64,000 nucleotides of DNA, taken from Haloechinothrix sp033042135. Its GTDB lineage: Bacteria; Actinomycetota; Actinomycetes; Mycobacteriales; Pseudonocardiaceae. Shown here in pieces: positions 32,875 to 42,309 of this stretch. The position numbers were made by a program, and so were the translations under genes. Under the pieces are notes generated by a model, which was not told where the DNA came from, did no database searches, and was given only the letters and a program-made list of their open reading frames with translations. The DNA lies in assembly GCF_033042135.1 (NCBI RefSeq), contig NZ_WBXM01000011.1, forward strand, positions 78,544 to 142,543. Direction: 5' to 3'. How positions within the stretch are numbered: position 1 is the first letter of the stretch; each line of letters opens with the position of its first letter.

Positions 32875-34091
32875 CCGTGACACTGGTCGTCGTCGGTGCC
32901 TCGCTCGCGGGCCTACGCGCGGTGGAATCCGCCAGACGGCACGGCTATTCGGGACGCATCGTGATGATCGGTGCCGAGCCGCATCCACCGTACGACCGGC
33001 CCCCGCTGTCCAAGGCAGCCCTGTCCGCCGGTGCAGGCGGTGGAGCCCAACCGTTCCGTACCGAGGCCGAGCTCCGCTCGGTGCTCGGCGTGGAGCCCAT
33101 GCTCGGCGTGTGGGCGGACGGGCTCGATACCGCGGCACGCGAGATCTCCGCGGCGGGTACGACGGTGCGCTACGACTCGGCCGTGATCGCTACCGGTGCG
33201 GCTCCGCGACAGCTGCCCGGCAGCCAGGGGGTCGCGGGGGTTCACACGTTGCGTACCGTCGACGACGCCGCCGCTATCCGCGCCGCATGGGACCGAGGTG
33301 CCCGCACGGTGGTGATCGGTGCCGGGTTCGTCGGATCCGAGGTGGCCTCGGCGGCGCGTAGGCGCGGTGTCGAGGTGACCCTCGTGGACTCCCAGCAGGC
33401 CCCACTGTCCCGCTCGGTAGGCACCCTGGTCGGCGCCGCTTGCATCGACCTCCACCGCGCGGCGGGCACCGAACTCCGGTTGGGTACTGGGGTGGCGGGC
33501 CTCGAAGTCGCGGGCGGGGCGGTGTCCGGGGTACGGCTGGCGACCGGCGAGGTGCTGCCCGCCGAGTTGGTCGTGGTCGGCATCGGCGTCACGCCTGCCA
33601 CTGCGTGGCTGGCGGACAGCGGGATCCCGCTTTCCGAGCGCGACGGCGGCGTGCTCTGTGACGAGACGCTGGCCACCGGGGTGCCGGGCGTGTACGCCGC
33701 TGGCGACGTGGCACACGTGCCCAACCCGTTGTTCGATCACGAACTGATGCGACCCGAACACTGGACCGCCGCGGCCGAGCAGGGGACGGCCGCGGCGCGT
33801 CATGCCCTCGACCCCGACAGCGCGCAAGCCCTGCCTGCGGTGCCGTACTTCTGGTCCGACTGGTACGGCCACCGCATCCAGTTCGTGGGCACCCCCCTCG
33901 CGGACGAGGTGGTGATCGCCACCCCCGCCGATACCGGGTTGACCGCCCTCTACCGGCGTGCCGATCGCCTCGTGGGCGCGTGCACCATCGACCGCCCGCG
34001 CGTGATCATGAAGTACCGCCGTCGGATCGCCCAGCGCGCTCCGTGGAGCGAAGCACTCGAATTCGCCGCCGGTGTCGCCAATCCGGTATGA
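32871..34091 (+). CDS. FAD-dependent ferredoxin/rubredoxin reductase
   Basis: 406 residues. FAD binding is shown by LVVVGASLAGLRAVESARRH, NAD binding by VVIGAGFVGSEVASAARRRG and the second FAD motif by GVPGVYAAGDVAHVPN. The C-terminal reductase domain contains PYFWSDWYGHRIQFVG, which marks the ferredoxin/rubredoxin reductase (BphA4-like) family. It passes electrons from NAD(P)H to the ferredoxin or the fused rubredoxin. GTG 32871 overlaps the ferredoxin stop. A strong hairpin follows. Confidence 0.94.
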   Translation: MTVTLVVVGASLAGLRAVESARRHGYSGRIVMIGAEPHPPYDRPPLSKAALSAGAGGGAQPFRTEAELRSVLGVEPMLGVWADGLDTAAREISAAGTTVRYDSAVIATGAAPRQLPGSQGVAGVHTLRTVDDAAAIRAAWDRGARTVVIGAGFVGSEVASAARRRGVEVTLVDSQQAPLSRSVGTLVGAACIDLHRAAGTELRLGTGVAGLEVAGGAVSGVRLATGEVLPAELVVVGIGVTPATAWLADSGIPLSERDGGVLCDETLATGVPGVYAAGDVAHVPNPLFDHELMRPEHWTAAAEQGTAAARHALDPDSAQALPAVPYFWSDWYGHRIQFVGTPLADEVVIATPADTGLTALYRRADRLVGACTIDRPRVIMKYRRRIAQRAPWSEALEFAAGVANPV

Positions 34092-34095
34092 CGGC

Positions 34096-34137
34096 CAGCT
34101 CGCTGCCGCGAGGCCGGGTCAACGCGGCAGCGAGCTG
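34096..34137. terminator. Bidirectional terminator after the alkane operon
   Basis: CAGCTCGCTGCCGCG and its exact complement are 15-bp perfect arms (34096-34110, 34123-34137) with a 12-nt loop, between convergent gene ends at 34091 and 34139. Confidence 0.85.
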
Positions 34138-34138
34138 A

Positions 34139-34492
34139 TCAGCCCCTGCGTGGCGCGGGGACGCCGGCCTGCCGGGCACGTTGCGCGAGGTGCCGGTACG
34201 GGTAGCTTGGCGACGCCGCCACGCAGTCCAGGGTGTGCGGGTCGTGCGGGTTCACGGCGACCACGAACGCGTAGCCGCGGTCGTCGCCGTTGCGGATCCC
34301 GTTCCACGACTCGACCCAGAATCGGTGCTGCGGACCGTACCCGTGCTCGCGCAGGGTCGCGGCGATGTGGGGGCGGTTCTCCTGGGTCACGTCCACGAGC
34401 TGCAGTCCGAGGTCGGCGAGTTCGGCACGCGAGCCCGCGAGGTTCCGTGGCACTCCGTCGAGCATCAGGTACTGAGAACCGATTACCTGCAT
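34139..34492 (-). CDS. Hypothetical protein
   Basis: A 117-residue soluble protein I do not recognise. It starts MQVIGSQYLMLDGVPRNLAG, has a compact alpha/beta pattern with aromatic-rich FWVESWNGIRNGDDRGYAFV, and ends in a basic tail. There are no Cys pairs, TM segments or catalytic signature. A GGGAGCG site precedes the ATG. It is monocistronic between the alkane operon terminator and a divergent flavoprotein gene. Confidence 0.65.
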   Translation of the reverse strand: MQVIGSQYLMLDGVPRNLAGSRAELADLGLQLVDVTQENRPHIAATLREHGYGPQHRFWVESWNGIRNGDDRGYAFVVAVNPHDPHTLDCVAASPSYPYRHLAQRARQAGVPAPRRG

Positions 34493-34715
34493 CGGCGCTC
34501 CCTTCGAGGCCGCGAATGATTACGGTGAGAAGTATCAGTAGTGCGCAGAGTAATAACAATCACTCGCACCGGTAACGCTTCCGGTGCCGCACCGATCGGG
34601 GGACGCCGCTGTCGGCGCGATCCACCGGTGATGGGCTTTCCCCGGATGGGTCCCTGCTCGATCATGGGGTGGTCATCCGGCGGGAATGCCACACGGCGGG
34701 AGGTGTCCGGTCAGC

Positions 34716-35969
34716 ATGCGTCCAGCGGAGACGGTCGCCGTGGTCGGCGGCGGGATCGCGGGGCTGGCGGTGGCGTGGTTCCTGCGCGCTCGCGGCGTCG
34801 CAATCACCGTCTACGAGCGCGATCGGGTGGGTGCGGGCGCATCGTGGGGCAATGCCGGGTGGCTCACCCCGCCGTTCGCCGTACCGCTTCCCTCGCCAGC
34901 CACACTGCGTGCCGGCCTGTCGGGTCTGCTGTCCCGCTACGCACCGCTATCCGTGCCTGCACCGACACGCCCCGGAACGCTGCGCTTCCTCACCGCGCTC
35001 GCCCGGCACTGCACCGAGTCGCGCTGGCAGGCGAGCATGGCGGCAGTGGCCGAGCTCAACCGCCGTGCGCTCGCGGCGCACGATCGGCTGGTCCCTGGTG
35101 AGCCGGGCAGCGACTCCGGAAACGGTACGGAACCGGCGACGTCGGCTCTCGTCGCGCTCCGCTCGCCCGCCGAGCGCGAGACGATACTCGCCGAGCTGGC
35201 GCGGGTGCGTGCCGCGGGCCAGCCGGTGGAGTTCGAAGTCGTCGACGGCCGTGCCGCGCGGCATCGTCACCCGCTGCTCACCCCGGCCGTGACGGCCGCC
35301 GTGGTGCTGCACCGGCAACGCTTCGTCGAGCCGGGTAGATACCTGGACTCGCTGGCAGGCAACCTGCGCCGGGCGGGAGGAACCATCGCGACCGGGGTCG
35401 AGGTCCGTGCGGTCCACGACACCGGTACGGGGGTACGGCTGCTGACCTCCTGCGGTACCGCCCACGCCGATGCCGCGGTGTTGGCTGGCGGGGCCGAGCT
35501 CGGTGCGCTGGCCCGACCATTCGGGGTGCGCATGCCGGTGCATGCCGGGCGCGGCTACAGCTTCAGCGTGGCTTGCGAGCATCTGCCGCGCACGCCGGTG
35601 TACTTTCCCGGCAGCAAGCTCGTGTTCACGCCGATGGGTGACCGGTTGCGGGTCGCCGGGCTGATGGAGTTCCAAGCACCGGATGCCCCGCTCGATCGGC
35701 GCAGGGTCGCAGGCATGGTGCGCGCCGCACGCCCGCTTGTCGGCGACATCGACTGGAGCGGCAGGATCGAGGAGTGGGTCGGGTCTCGTCCCTGCACGGC
35801 GGACGGCTTGCCGCTGGCCGGTCCTACCCGCTCGGCGCGGGTGTTCGTCGCGGGCGGGGCCGGCATGTGGGGCATGACGCACGGACCGGTCACCGGCGAG
35901 CTGCTGGCGGAGACCGTCGCCTCCGGTACACCACAGCCCGAGTTGGCCCCGTTTCACCCGCTGCGGTGA
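34716..35969 (+). CDS. FAD-dependent amino-acid dehydrogenase/oxidase (DadA-like)
   Basis: 417 residues. The FAD-binding start VAVVGGGIAGLAVAWFLRA is followed by ITVYERDRVGAGASWGNAGW, the DAO/DadA second motif. Late elements are PVHAGRGYSFSV, VAGLMEFQAPDA and a C-terminal VAGGAGMWGMTHGPVTGELL FAD contact. It probably oxidises a D-amino acid or glycine-type amine; the electron acceptor is unknown. ATG 34716 is chosen because it directly precedes the fold after GGAGGTG; a frame to 34686 adds no conserved sequence. Confidence 0.87.
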   Translation: MRPAETVAVVGGGIAGLAVAWFLRARGVAITVYERDRVGAGASWGNAGWLTPPFAVPLPSPATLRAGLSGLLSRYAPLSVPAPTRPGTLRFLTALARHCTESRWQASMAAVAELNRRALAAHDRLVPGEPGSDSGNGTEPATSALVALRSPAERETILAELARVRAAGQPVEFEVVDGRAARHRHPLLTPAVTAAVVLHRQRFVEPGRYLDSLAGNLRRAGGTIATGVEVRAVHDTGTGVRLLTSCGTAHADAAVLAGGAELGALARPFGVRMPVHAGRGYSFSVACEHLPRTPVYFPGSKLVFTPMGDRLRVAGLMEFQAPDAPLDRRRVAGMVRAARPLVGDIDWSGRIEEWVGSRPCTADGLPLAGPTRSARVFVAGGAGMWGMTHGPVTGELLAETVASGTPQPELAPFHPLR

Positions 35970-36019
35970 GGCACGGGCAGGCACTGTGCCGAAACAGCCG
36001 CCGGGCCGCACATCCCCGC

Positions 36020-36661
36020 CTACTGGAGGTGCTGGCTGAACCAGTCCCCCGCGCACTTGGCAACCTGCTCCAGCGCACCCGAATCGTCCAGCAGCCGCAC
36101 GGACTCGGGAATCGTCCACACCTCGTGGGCGACCATCAGCTTGGCCGCGCTGCGGTTGAGCTCCCGGATGTGCTCGTCGCTGTCATCGACGATGAACAGG
36201 GTGGCAGCGCGAACCCGCGACAGCGCCGTGGCACCTGCCAGCTCAGGACGGCCTCCGCGCGAGACGACCGCGCGCACCAGTTGCGGCTGTCGTGCGGCAG
36301 CGGCCAGCGCCACCGCGGCGCCGCGTGCCGAACCGAACAGGCCGACCGGCAGACCGTGGGAACCCCGGCCGATGTTCACCTTGCCGAGGACGTGTGCCAG
36401 GCGAGCCGCCAGGAACTCGACGTTGAGCCGGTACGTCCCGGTGCGTGCGTCGACGCGCTCCTCGTCCCTGCCGAGCAGGTCGATCAGCAGCGTGGTGAAC
36501 CCCTCTCGTTGCAGCCCGCGCGCCATCGCCCGGTTGCGCGGGCTGTGCCGTGAGCTACCCGATCCCTGGGTGAGCACCACGAGCCCGGTTGGCCTGCTCG
36601 CGGAGAAGACGGTGCCCTGCAGCGTCACTCCGCCGACGTCCACGCTGAGCGGAAAGACCAT
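36020..36661 (-). CDS. Alpha/beta hydrolase of the dienelactone-hydrolase type
   Basis: 213 residues. It opens with beta strands (DVGGVTLQGTVFSASRPTG), then LVVLTQGSGSSRHSPRNRAM and TLLIDLLGRDEERVD. The nucleophile elbow is GLFGSARGAAVAL with Ser in GSARG, and an acid is in LFIVDDSDEHIRE. The final His is not obvious at the expected place, as the protein ends soon after. GGAGG lies before ATG 36661. It is convergent with the flavoprotein gene. Confidence 0.8.
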   Translation of the reverse strand: MVFPLSVDVGGVTLQGTVFSASRPTGLVVLTQGSGSSRHSPRNRAMARGLQREGFTTLLIDLLGRDEERVDARTGTYRLNVEFLAARLAHVLGKVNIGRGSHGLPVGLFGSARGAAVALAAAARQPQLVRAVVSRGGRPELAGATALSRVRAATLFIVDDSDEHIRELNRSAAKLMVAHEVWTIPESVRLLDDSGALEQVAKCAGDWFSQHLQ

Positions 36662-36857
36662 GGCGACGTACCTCCCAGCCGCTCCGACCAGACGTCGCCA
36701 CGCAGGCGAGCGTCACGATAGTTCCCCTCGTCTAGTGTGGACCTCCAGGTTTCCACGATGACCGATCATAGCCGCATTTCACAAGGCAGTGACCCGGGTG
36801 GAGTAGCGTCGCTCGTGCCGTGGTCACGCCGCGCGTCCGGGTGTGCACCAGCCCGGT

Positions 36858-38102
36858 TCACGATCCGGCCGCCGCGCCGTGACGCGCGATCACGGCATCG
36901 ACCGCGCGGGGCGAGAGCACGGCTTCCAGCGCCATCACCGCCGATGCGGTGATCCCGGCGCGGTCGTCCTGCACGCTCGGCTCGATGGACAGCCCGCGGG
37001 TGGCCATCGCCGTCGACCTCCGGTAGATCATCTCCCGCGCGCCTGCCAGCAGCGGTTCGTGTGCGTGGGCGAGGTCCCCGCCCAGCACGATCAGACCGGG
37101 GTTCAGCAGGTTCACCGCCCCTGCCAGCACGTCGCCGAGCAACCGCCCAGCCTCGCGGACCAGCCGGGTGGCATCGGGATCGCCCGCACGGACCAGTTCC
37201 GCCACGTCCCTGGTGTCACTGATCCGGTAACCGAGCGCGGTCAGTTCCCTGGCCAGCGCCCAGCCGCTGGCACCGGCTTCGAGGCAACCGCTGTCACCGC
37301 ACCGGCACGTGATCCCTTCAGCACCGGATACCTTGATGTGCCCGATCTCGCCCGCGGCCCCCAACGCGCCACGACGCAACCCCCCGCCGCTGATCACCCC
37401 CGCGCCGATGCCGGTAGAGGCCTTGACGAAAAGCAGGTCTGTTGCGTCACGATGCCTGCGCTGCTCGGCGAGCGCCAGCGCGTTGACGTCGTTGTCCACC
37501 ACGACCGGGGCCGCGAAGTGCCGGGAGAAGTAGTCGGTGACCGGGACGTCGCCCCAGCCGGGCAACACCGGCGGTGTGACGGTACGGCCGGTGGCCACGT
37601 CCACCGCGCCCGGGATGCTTGCCCCGATCCCCCAGACCCGGTCGGCGGGACAGCCCTCATCGGCCATCAGCCGGGCGAGCTCCTCGGCCACGGTGCGCAG
37701 CACCACGTCGGCGCCGTCGCCCAGGTCGACCGTGAGACCGCGTTCGGCGCGCACTCCTGCCGCCAGGTCGCAGACGGCGACCTGGGCACGGCTACCGCCG
37801 AGGGCGGCCGCTAGCACTGCCCCGCCACCGGCATCGAACTCCAGTCGCGCGGGCGGTCTGCCACCGGTGGAGCCGCCGTCGGCACGCTCCCTGACCAGCC
37901 CCGCAGCGAGCAGTTGCTCGACCCGGAGCGTCACCGCGGTACGCGACAGGCCGGTCAGCCTGCCCAATCCCGCACGGGTGTCGGCGGCACCGTCGCGGAT
38001 CAGCTCGAACACCTCGCCGGTCGACGGTGTTCCCGGTGGGGTTCTCCGCATACCCCGATTCACCCCGCTCTCGGTTTCCCTGCCCGGCGCTGCGGGCTCC
38101 AT
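36858..38102 (-). CDS. ROK family transcriptional regulator
   Basis: Up to 414 residues. The N-terminal winged helix-turn-helix (EVFELIRDGAADTRAGLGRL, TGLSRTAVTLRVEQLLAAGL) precedes a ROK sugar-kinase-like domain with VVDNDVNALALAE, KASTGIGAGVISGG, and the zinc/His-Cys motif in GHIKVSGAEGITCRCGDSGC. ROK regulators sense sugars or sugar phosphates. Divergence from zwf-edd-eda points to control of glucose or gluconate catabolism. The start is uncertain: ATG 38102 gives the longest form, and ATG 38051 gives 397 residues. Confidence 0.9.
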   Translation of the reverse strand: MEPAAPGRETESGVNRGMRRTPPGTPSTGEVFELIRDGAADTRAGLGRLTGLSRTAVTLRVEQLLAAGLVRERADGGSTGGRPPARLEFDAGGGAVLAAALGGSRAQVAVCDLAAGVRAERGLTVDLGDGADVVLRTVAEELARLMADEGCPADRVWGIGASIPGAVDVATGRTVTPPVLPGWGDVPVTDYFSRHFAAPVVVDNDVNALALAEQRRHRDATDLLFVKASTGIGAGVISGGGLRRGALGAAGEIGHIKVSGAEGITCRCGDSGCLEAGASGWALARELTALGYRISDTRDVAELVRAGDPDATRLVREAGRLLGDVLAGAVNLLNPGLIVLGGDLAHAHEPLLAGAREMIYRRSTAMATRGLSIEPSVQDDRAGITASAVMALEAVLSPRAVDAVIARHGAAAGS

Positions 38103-38201
38103 CGCACACTAACGCATCGAAAATGCAAAAGTATGCTTGATTATGTACCTAAGTCTACGTACGCTGGGAAGCGTGCCTCACCCCATGGAAGGACGTTCGT
38201 G

Positions 38202-39689
38202 ATGTCAGCGATGGCCGACCTGCCGCGCATGGATCCGTGTGACGTGGTGGTCTTCGGCGGCACCGGCGATCTCGCGATGCGCAAGCTGCTTCCCGCTCTG
38301 TACCTGCGTGCCTGTGACGGCCAGATCACCTCCGACTCCCGGATCATCGCCGTGTCGCGCTCTGGTCTCGACGATGCCGGGTTCCGCGACAAGGTGGCAG
38401 CGGAACTACAGGCGGTGGTGCCCCCGTCGGCGTTCGACCAGGTGTCACTCGACCGGTTCCTGACACAGCTGCACCACATCACCGCCGACGTCGCAGGCGA
38501 GGCTCCCTTCGGCGAGCTCGCCGCGACGCTGGCCCACGGCGAGCACCGGACCCGGGTGTTCTATCTCGCCTGCGCCTCCGGGCTGTTCGGCAGGATCAGC
38601 GCGCGACTCCACGACGCGGGGCTGGTCACCGAGCGTTCCCGGGTGGTGTTGGAAAAGCCCATCGGGCACGATCTGGCTTCGGCTCGCCGGGTCAACGACG
38701 AGGTCGGTGCCGTGTTCCGGGAGGAGCAGATCTACCGGATCGACCACTACCTCGGTAAGGAGACCGTGCAGAACCTGCTCGTGCTGCGCTTCGCCAACGC
38801 GCTGCTCGAGCCACAGTGGAACTCCGCAGCGATCGACCACGTGCAGATCACGGTCAGCGAGACCATCGGCGTCGGCGGACGCGCAGGCTATTACGACAGT
38901 TCCGGCGCGCTGCGCGACATGGTGCAGAACCACCTGCTCCAGCTGGTGTGCCTGGTCGCGATGGAACCGCCGACCACGCTGGATCGGGAGGCGGTGCGCG
39001 ACGAGAAGCTCAAGGTGTTGCAGGCACTGCGCCCACTGTCGGGATCGGATGTGGCATTGTGCACCACCCGGGGTCAGTACACTCCTGGCGCGGTCGACGG
39101 CATCCCCGTGCCCGGTTACCGTGACGAGCTCGACGGGGCACAGAGCACGACCGAGACGTTCACCGCACTCCGGCTCGATATCGCCAACTGGCGCTGGTCA
39201 GGAACTCCGTTCTACCTGCGGACCGGCAAGCGCATGGCCCGCCAGGCCTCCGAGATCGTGGTGCAGTTCCGCCCCGTGCCGCACTCCATCTTCCCCGGAA
39301 CCGCATCCGGGATCGCACCGAACCGGTTGATCATGCGGCTGCAGCCCGACGAAGGAGTGCGGCTGCACGTCGTGACCAAGGAACCCGGACCGGGCGGCGT
39401 CCGGCTACGCCAGGTGCCGCTGAACCTCAGCTTCGCGGAAACGTTCCAGTCCCGCCTCCCCGACGCCTACGAACGCCTGCTGCTCGACGTCATCCGCGGA
39501 AACCCCACGCTGTTCATGCGCCGCGACGAGGTCGAGGCGGCATGGGCATGGACCGAGCCTGTCCTAGCAGCGTGGGCGGCCTCCGGCGAGGCACCACAGC
39601 CCTACCCGGCGGGAAGCGGAGGACCCCCCGCAGCGACGGCGTTACTCCAACGCGACGGTCGTAACTGGCACGAGGAGGATTTCCAGTGA
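38202..39689 (+). CDS. zwf: Glucose-6-phosphate dehydrogenase
   Basis: 495 residues. The NADP-binding start VVVFGGTGDLAMRKLLPALY matches the GxxGDL motif. The active site is EEQIYRIDHYLGKETVQN, where His is the base, and the sugar-phosphate site contains RTGKRMARQASEIVVQF. It oxidises glucose-6-phosphate to the phosphogluconolactone. GGAAGGA precedes the start, ATG 38202 or GTG 38199. It heads zwf-edd-eda with GTGA overlap to edd, so in this operon it feeds the Entner-Doudoroff route rather than the pentose phosphate shunt. Confidence 0.96.
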   Translation: MSAMADLPRMDPCDVVVFGGTGDLAMRKLLPALYLRACDGQITSDSRIIAVSRSGLDDAGFRDKVAAELQAVVPPSAFDQVSLDRFLTQLHHITADVAGEAPFGELAATLAHGEHRTRVFYLACASGLFGRISARLHDAGLVTERSRVVLEKPIGHDLASARRVNDEVGAVFREEQIYRIDHYLGKETVQNLLVLRFANALLEPQWNSAAIDHVQITVSETIGVGGRAGYYDSSGALRDMVQNHLLQLVCLVAMEPPTTLDREAVRDEKLKVLQALRPLSGSDVALCTTRGQYTPGAVDGIPVPGYRDELDGAQSTTETFTALRLDIANWRWSGTPFYLRTGKRMARQASEIVVQFRPVPHSIFPGTASGIAPNRLIMRLQPDEGVRLHVVTKEPGPGGVRLRQVPLNLSFAETFQSRLPDAYERLLLDVIRGNPTLFMRRDEVEAAWAWTEPVLAAWAASGEAPQPYPAGSGGPPAATALLQRDGRNWHEEDFQ

Positions 39690-41602
39690 CGTCCGAGACA
39701 TCTCGGCTACCGGGACCGCCCGGGACCTCCGGCACGTCCGAACCGTCCGGAACGGACCCACTGCCCGACATCGATGTGCACGTCCATCGCACCGTCGGTG
39801 ATGTGACGCGGCGCATCGCCAAACGCAGCGCCAGCTCGAGGAAGCGGTACCTGGAACGCCTCGCGGCAGCCGCCAGGAAGGGTCCGGCGAGGGGCGAGCT
39901 CGGCTGCGCCAACCTGGCGCACGGCTTCGCAGGAGCTGGTGAGGTCGACAAGGACGCGCTCCGCCGCACCACCAAGCCGAACATCGCTATCGTCTCCGCC
40001 TACAACGACATGCTCTCGGCGCACAAACCGCTGGAGTCCTACCCCGCCGCGCTGAAACGCGCGGTGACCGGGGCAGGCGGCATCGCCCAGTTCGCCGGTG
40101 GCGTGCCCGCCATGTGTGACGGCATTACCCAGGGCAGAGCCGGGATGGAGCTGTCGCTGTTCAGCAGGGACGTCATCGCCATGGCGACCGCGATCGCGCT
40201 GTCCCACGACATGTTCGACGGGGCGTTGCTGCTCGGTGTCTGCGACAAGATCGTGCCGGGACTGCTGATCGGGGCGCTGTCGTTCGGGCACCTGCCAACG
40301 ATCCTGGTTCCGGCCGGACCGATGACGTCAGGGCTACCGAACAACGAGAAGAGCCGCATCCGGCAGCTGCATGCCGAGGGCAAAGTCGGCCGCGAGGAGC
40401 TGCTCGACGCCGAAGCCGCCTCCTATCACAGCCCCGGCACATGCACCTTCTACGGCACGGCCAACTCCAACCAGCTGCTGATGGAAGCCATGGGGCTGCA
40501 CCTGCCGGGCACGTCGTTCGTCAACCCCGACACCCCGCTACGCGATGCGTTGACCACCGCCGCGGGCGAACGGATCCCCCGCCTCACCGCGCAGGGCGAG
40601 GACCCCACCCCGATCGGCGAGGTCGTCGACGAGCGCGCCGTGGTCAACGGGGTCGTGGCGTTGCTGGCCACCGGCGGCTCGACCAACCACACCATGCACC
40701 TGGTGGCGATCGCGGCCGCGGCGGGCATCGAGCTGCGCTGGAGCGACTTCGCCGAGCTGTCGGCGGTGACCCCGCTGCTCGCGCGGATCTACCCCAACGG
40801 CCAGGCCGATGTGAACCACTTCCACGCCGCGGGCGGGATGGCGTTCGTGATCGATCAGCTGCTGGACGCCGGTTTACTGCACCCGAACACGCGCACCGTC
40901 ACCGGTTCGCCGTTCGCCGAGGCCTACCGTTGCGAGCCCGCGTTGGACGACGGCGAGTTGGTGTGGCGGCAGGCCCCTCGCGACAGCCTCGACAAGACGG
41001 TGCTGCGCGGGACCGCCGACCCGTTCTCCCCGGACGGCGGGCTACGGATGCTCACCGGCAACCTCGGCGAGGCGGTGATGAAAACCTCCGCCGTGGCCCA
41101 GGAGCACCGCCTCGTCGAGGCGCCCGCACGGGTATTCGACGACCAGGAAGCATTCCTGGCGGCCTTCGATGCAGGAGAGCTCTCCGGCGATCTGGTCGCG
41201 GTGGTGCGTTTCCAGGGGCCCAGGGCCAACGGCATGCCCGAACTGCACAAGCTCACCCCGACGCTCGGTGTGTTGCAGGATAGGGGGCAACGAGTGGCGC
41301 TGGTGACCGACGGGCGCATGTCCGGGGCCTCCGGCAAGGTCCCTGCGGCGATCCACCTCACCCCTGAGGCCGCAACGGGTGGCCCGCTCGCCCTGCTGCG
41401 CGACGGGGACCCGCTGCGGCTGGACGCCGAGACCGGCATCCTGGAGGTACTGGTCGACGGCGGGGAGCTCGAGTCACGTGACCCGCGCGCCACGCCCGAG
41501 CCCGCGGTCGGCACGGGTCGCGAGCTGTTCACCGCGTTCCGGGAGGCGGTGGGTGCCGCCGACGCCGGTGCCACCGTCCTCGGCTTCGACGGTGACCGCT
41601 GA
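39686..41602 (+). CDS. edd: 6-Phosphogluconate dehydratase
   Basis: 638 residues, an IlvD/Edd family 4Fe-4S dehydratase. Distinguishing segments are VSAYNDMLSAHKPLESYP, GGVPAMCDGITQGRAGMELS, LLLGVCDKIVPGLLIG, GTCTFYGTANSNQLLMEAMG and LATGGSTNHTMHL. Cluster Cys are in MCDG, GVCDK and GTCTF. It converts 6-phosphogluconate to 2-keto-3-deoxy-6-phosphogluconate. The N-terminal 30 residues are a Pro/Gly/Ser-rich extension not usual in the family. GTG 39686 overlaps the zwf stop. Confidence 0.96.
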   Translation: MTSETSRLPGPPGTSGTSEPSGTDPLPDIDVHVHRTVGDVTRRIAKRSASSRKRYLERLAAAARKGPARGELGCANLAHGFAGAGEVDKDALRRTTKPNIAIVSAYNDMLSAHKPLESYPAALKRAVTGAGGIAQFAGGVPAMCDGITQGRAGMELSLFSRDVIAMATAIALSHDMFDGALLLGVCDKIVPGLLIGALSFGHLPTILVPAGPMTSGLPNNEKSRIRQLHAEGKVGREELLDAEAASYHSPGTCTFYGTANSNQLLMEAMGLHLPGTSFVNPDTPLRDALTTAAGERIPRLTAQGEDPTPIGEVVDERAVVNGVVALLATGGSTNHTMHLVAIAAAAGIELRWSDFAELSAVTPLLARIYPNGQADVNHFHAAGGMAFVIDQLLDAGLLHPNTRTVTGSPFAEAYRCEPALDDGELVWRQAPRDSLDKTVLRGTADPFSPDGGLRMLTGNLGEAVMKTSAVAQEHRLVEAPARVFDDQEAFLAAFDAGELSGDLVAVVRFQGPRANGMPELHKLTPTLGVLQDRGQRVALVTDGRMSGASGKVPAAIHLTPEAATGGPLALLRDGDPLRLDAETGILEVLVDGGELESRDPRATPEPAVGTGRELFTAFREAVGAADAGATVLGFDGDR

Positions 41603-41628
41603 CCCGGCACGCGTAGGAAAGAGGTGTC

Positions 41629-42270
41629 ATGCCTGTCGATCACCCGTCCATCCTCGACATCGCTCCCGTCATCCCGGTCGTCGCGCTGCACGACGCCTCC
41701 GACGCCGTGCCCCTGGCTCGGGCCCTCGCCGCGGGCGGTGTGCCAATCGTCGAGGTCACCCTGCGTACTGGCGAGGCGCTGGAGGCCATCCGTCGCATCA
41801 GGAGCGAGGTCCCGGAGATCACCGCCGGTGTGGGCACGGTGACCGTCCCAGACCAGGTCACGGCGTCGGTCGATGCCGGGGCGCAGTTCCTGGTCAGCCC
41901 CGGGCAGACACCGAGACTGCTCGATGCCATGGTGGCCGCCCCCGTGCCGTTCCTACCGGGCGTGGCCACCGGTTCGGAGATCCTGGCGGTGCTGGAACGC
42001 GACCACACCGACATGAAGTTCTTCCCCGCTGCCGCCTCGGGAGGGCTGGATTACCTGAAAGCGGTGTCCGGGCCGCTACCGCAGGTGCGGTTCTGCCCAA
42101 CCGGCGGCATCACCCCGGACAACGCACCGGACTACCTGGCCCAGCCCAACGTCGGCTGCGTAGGTGGTTCCTGGGTGACGCCGGAGACCGCCGTCGCCGA
42201 CCGGGACTGGGCGCGTATCGAGCGACTCGCCGCCCAGGCCGCGGCGCTGCGGCAGCACTCCTCCGCGTGA
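41629..42270 (+). CDS. eda: 2-Keto-3-deoxy-6-phosphogluconate aldolase
   Basis: 213 residues. The Schiff-base Lys is K130 in DMKFFPAAASGG. The catalytic Glu/Arg pair is in IVEVTLRTGEALEAI (E42, R46) and the phosphate site is in CPTGGITPDNA and GGSWV. It cleaves KDPG to pyruvate and glyceraldehyde-3-phosphate, completing the Entner-Doudoroff branch. A GAAAGAGG site lies 7 nt before ATG 41629, 26 nt after edd. Confidence 0.96.
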   Translation: MPVDHPSILDIAPVIPVVALHDASDAVPLARALAAGGVPIVEVTLRTGEALEAIRRIRSEVPEITAGVGTVTVPDQVTASVDAGAQFLVSPGQTPRLLDAMVAAPVPFLPGVATGSEILAVLERDHTDMKFFPAAASGGLDYLKAVSGPLPQVRFCPTGGITPDNAPDYLAQPNVGCVGGSWVTPETAVADRDWARIERLAAQAAALRQHSSA

Positions 42271-42297
42271 TGGGCACAGCCACGGCCCGCACCGGCC

Positions 42298-42309
42298 TAT
42301 GGTGGGGGC
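42298..42309 (+). promoter_or_regulatory. -10 box placed for a leaderless transcript
   Basis: TATGGT at 42298-42303 lies exactly -12 to -7 before GTG 42310. The CapA gene may therefore be transcribed from its own promoter and not from the eda operon. Confidence 0.45.

Noticed and set aside
37914..38201. Longer start for zwf
   Set aside because: It would overlap the ROK gene start on the other strand; the conserved G6PDH N terminus and ribosome site set the start at 38202.
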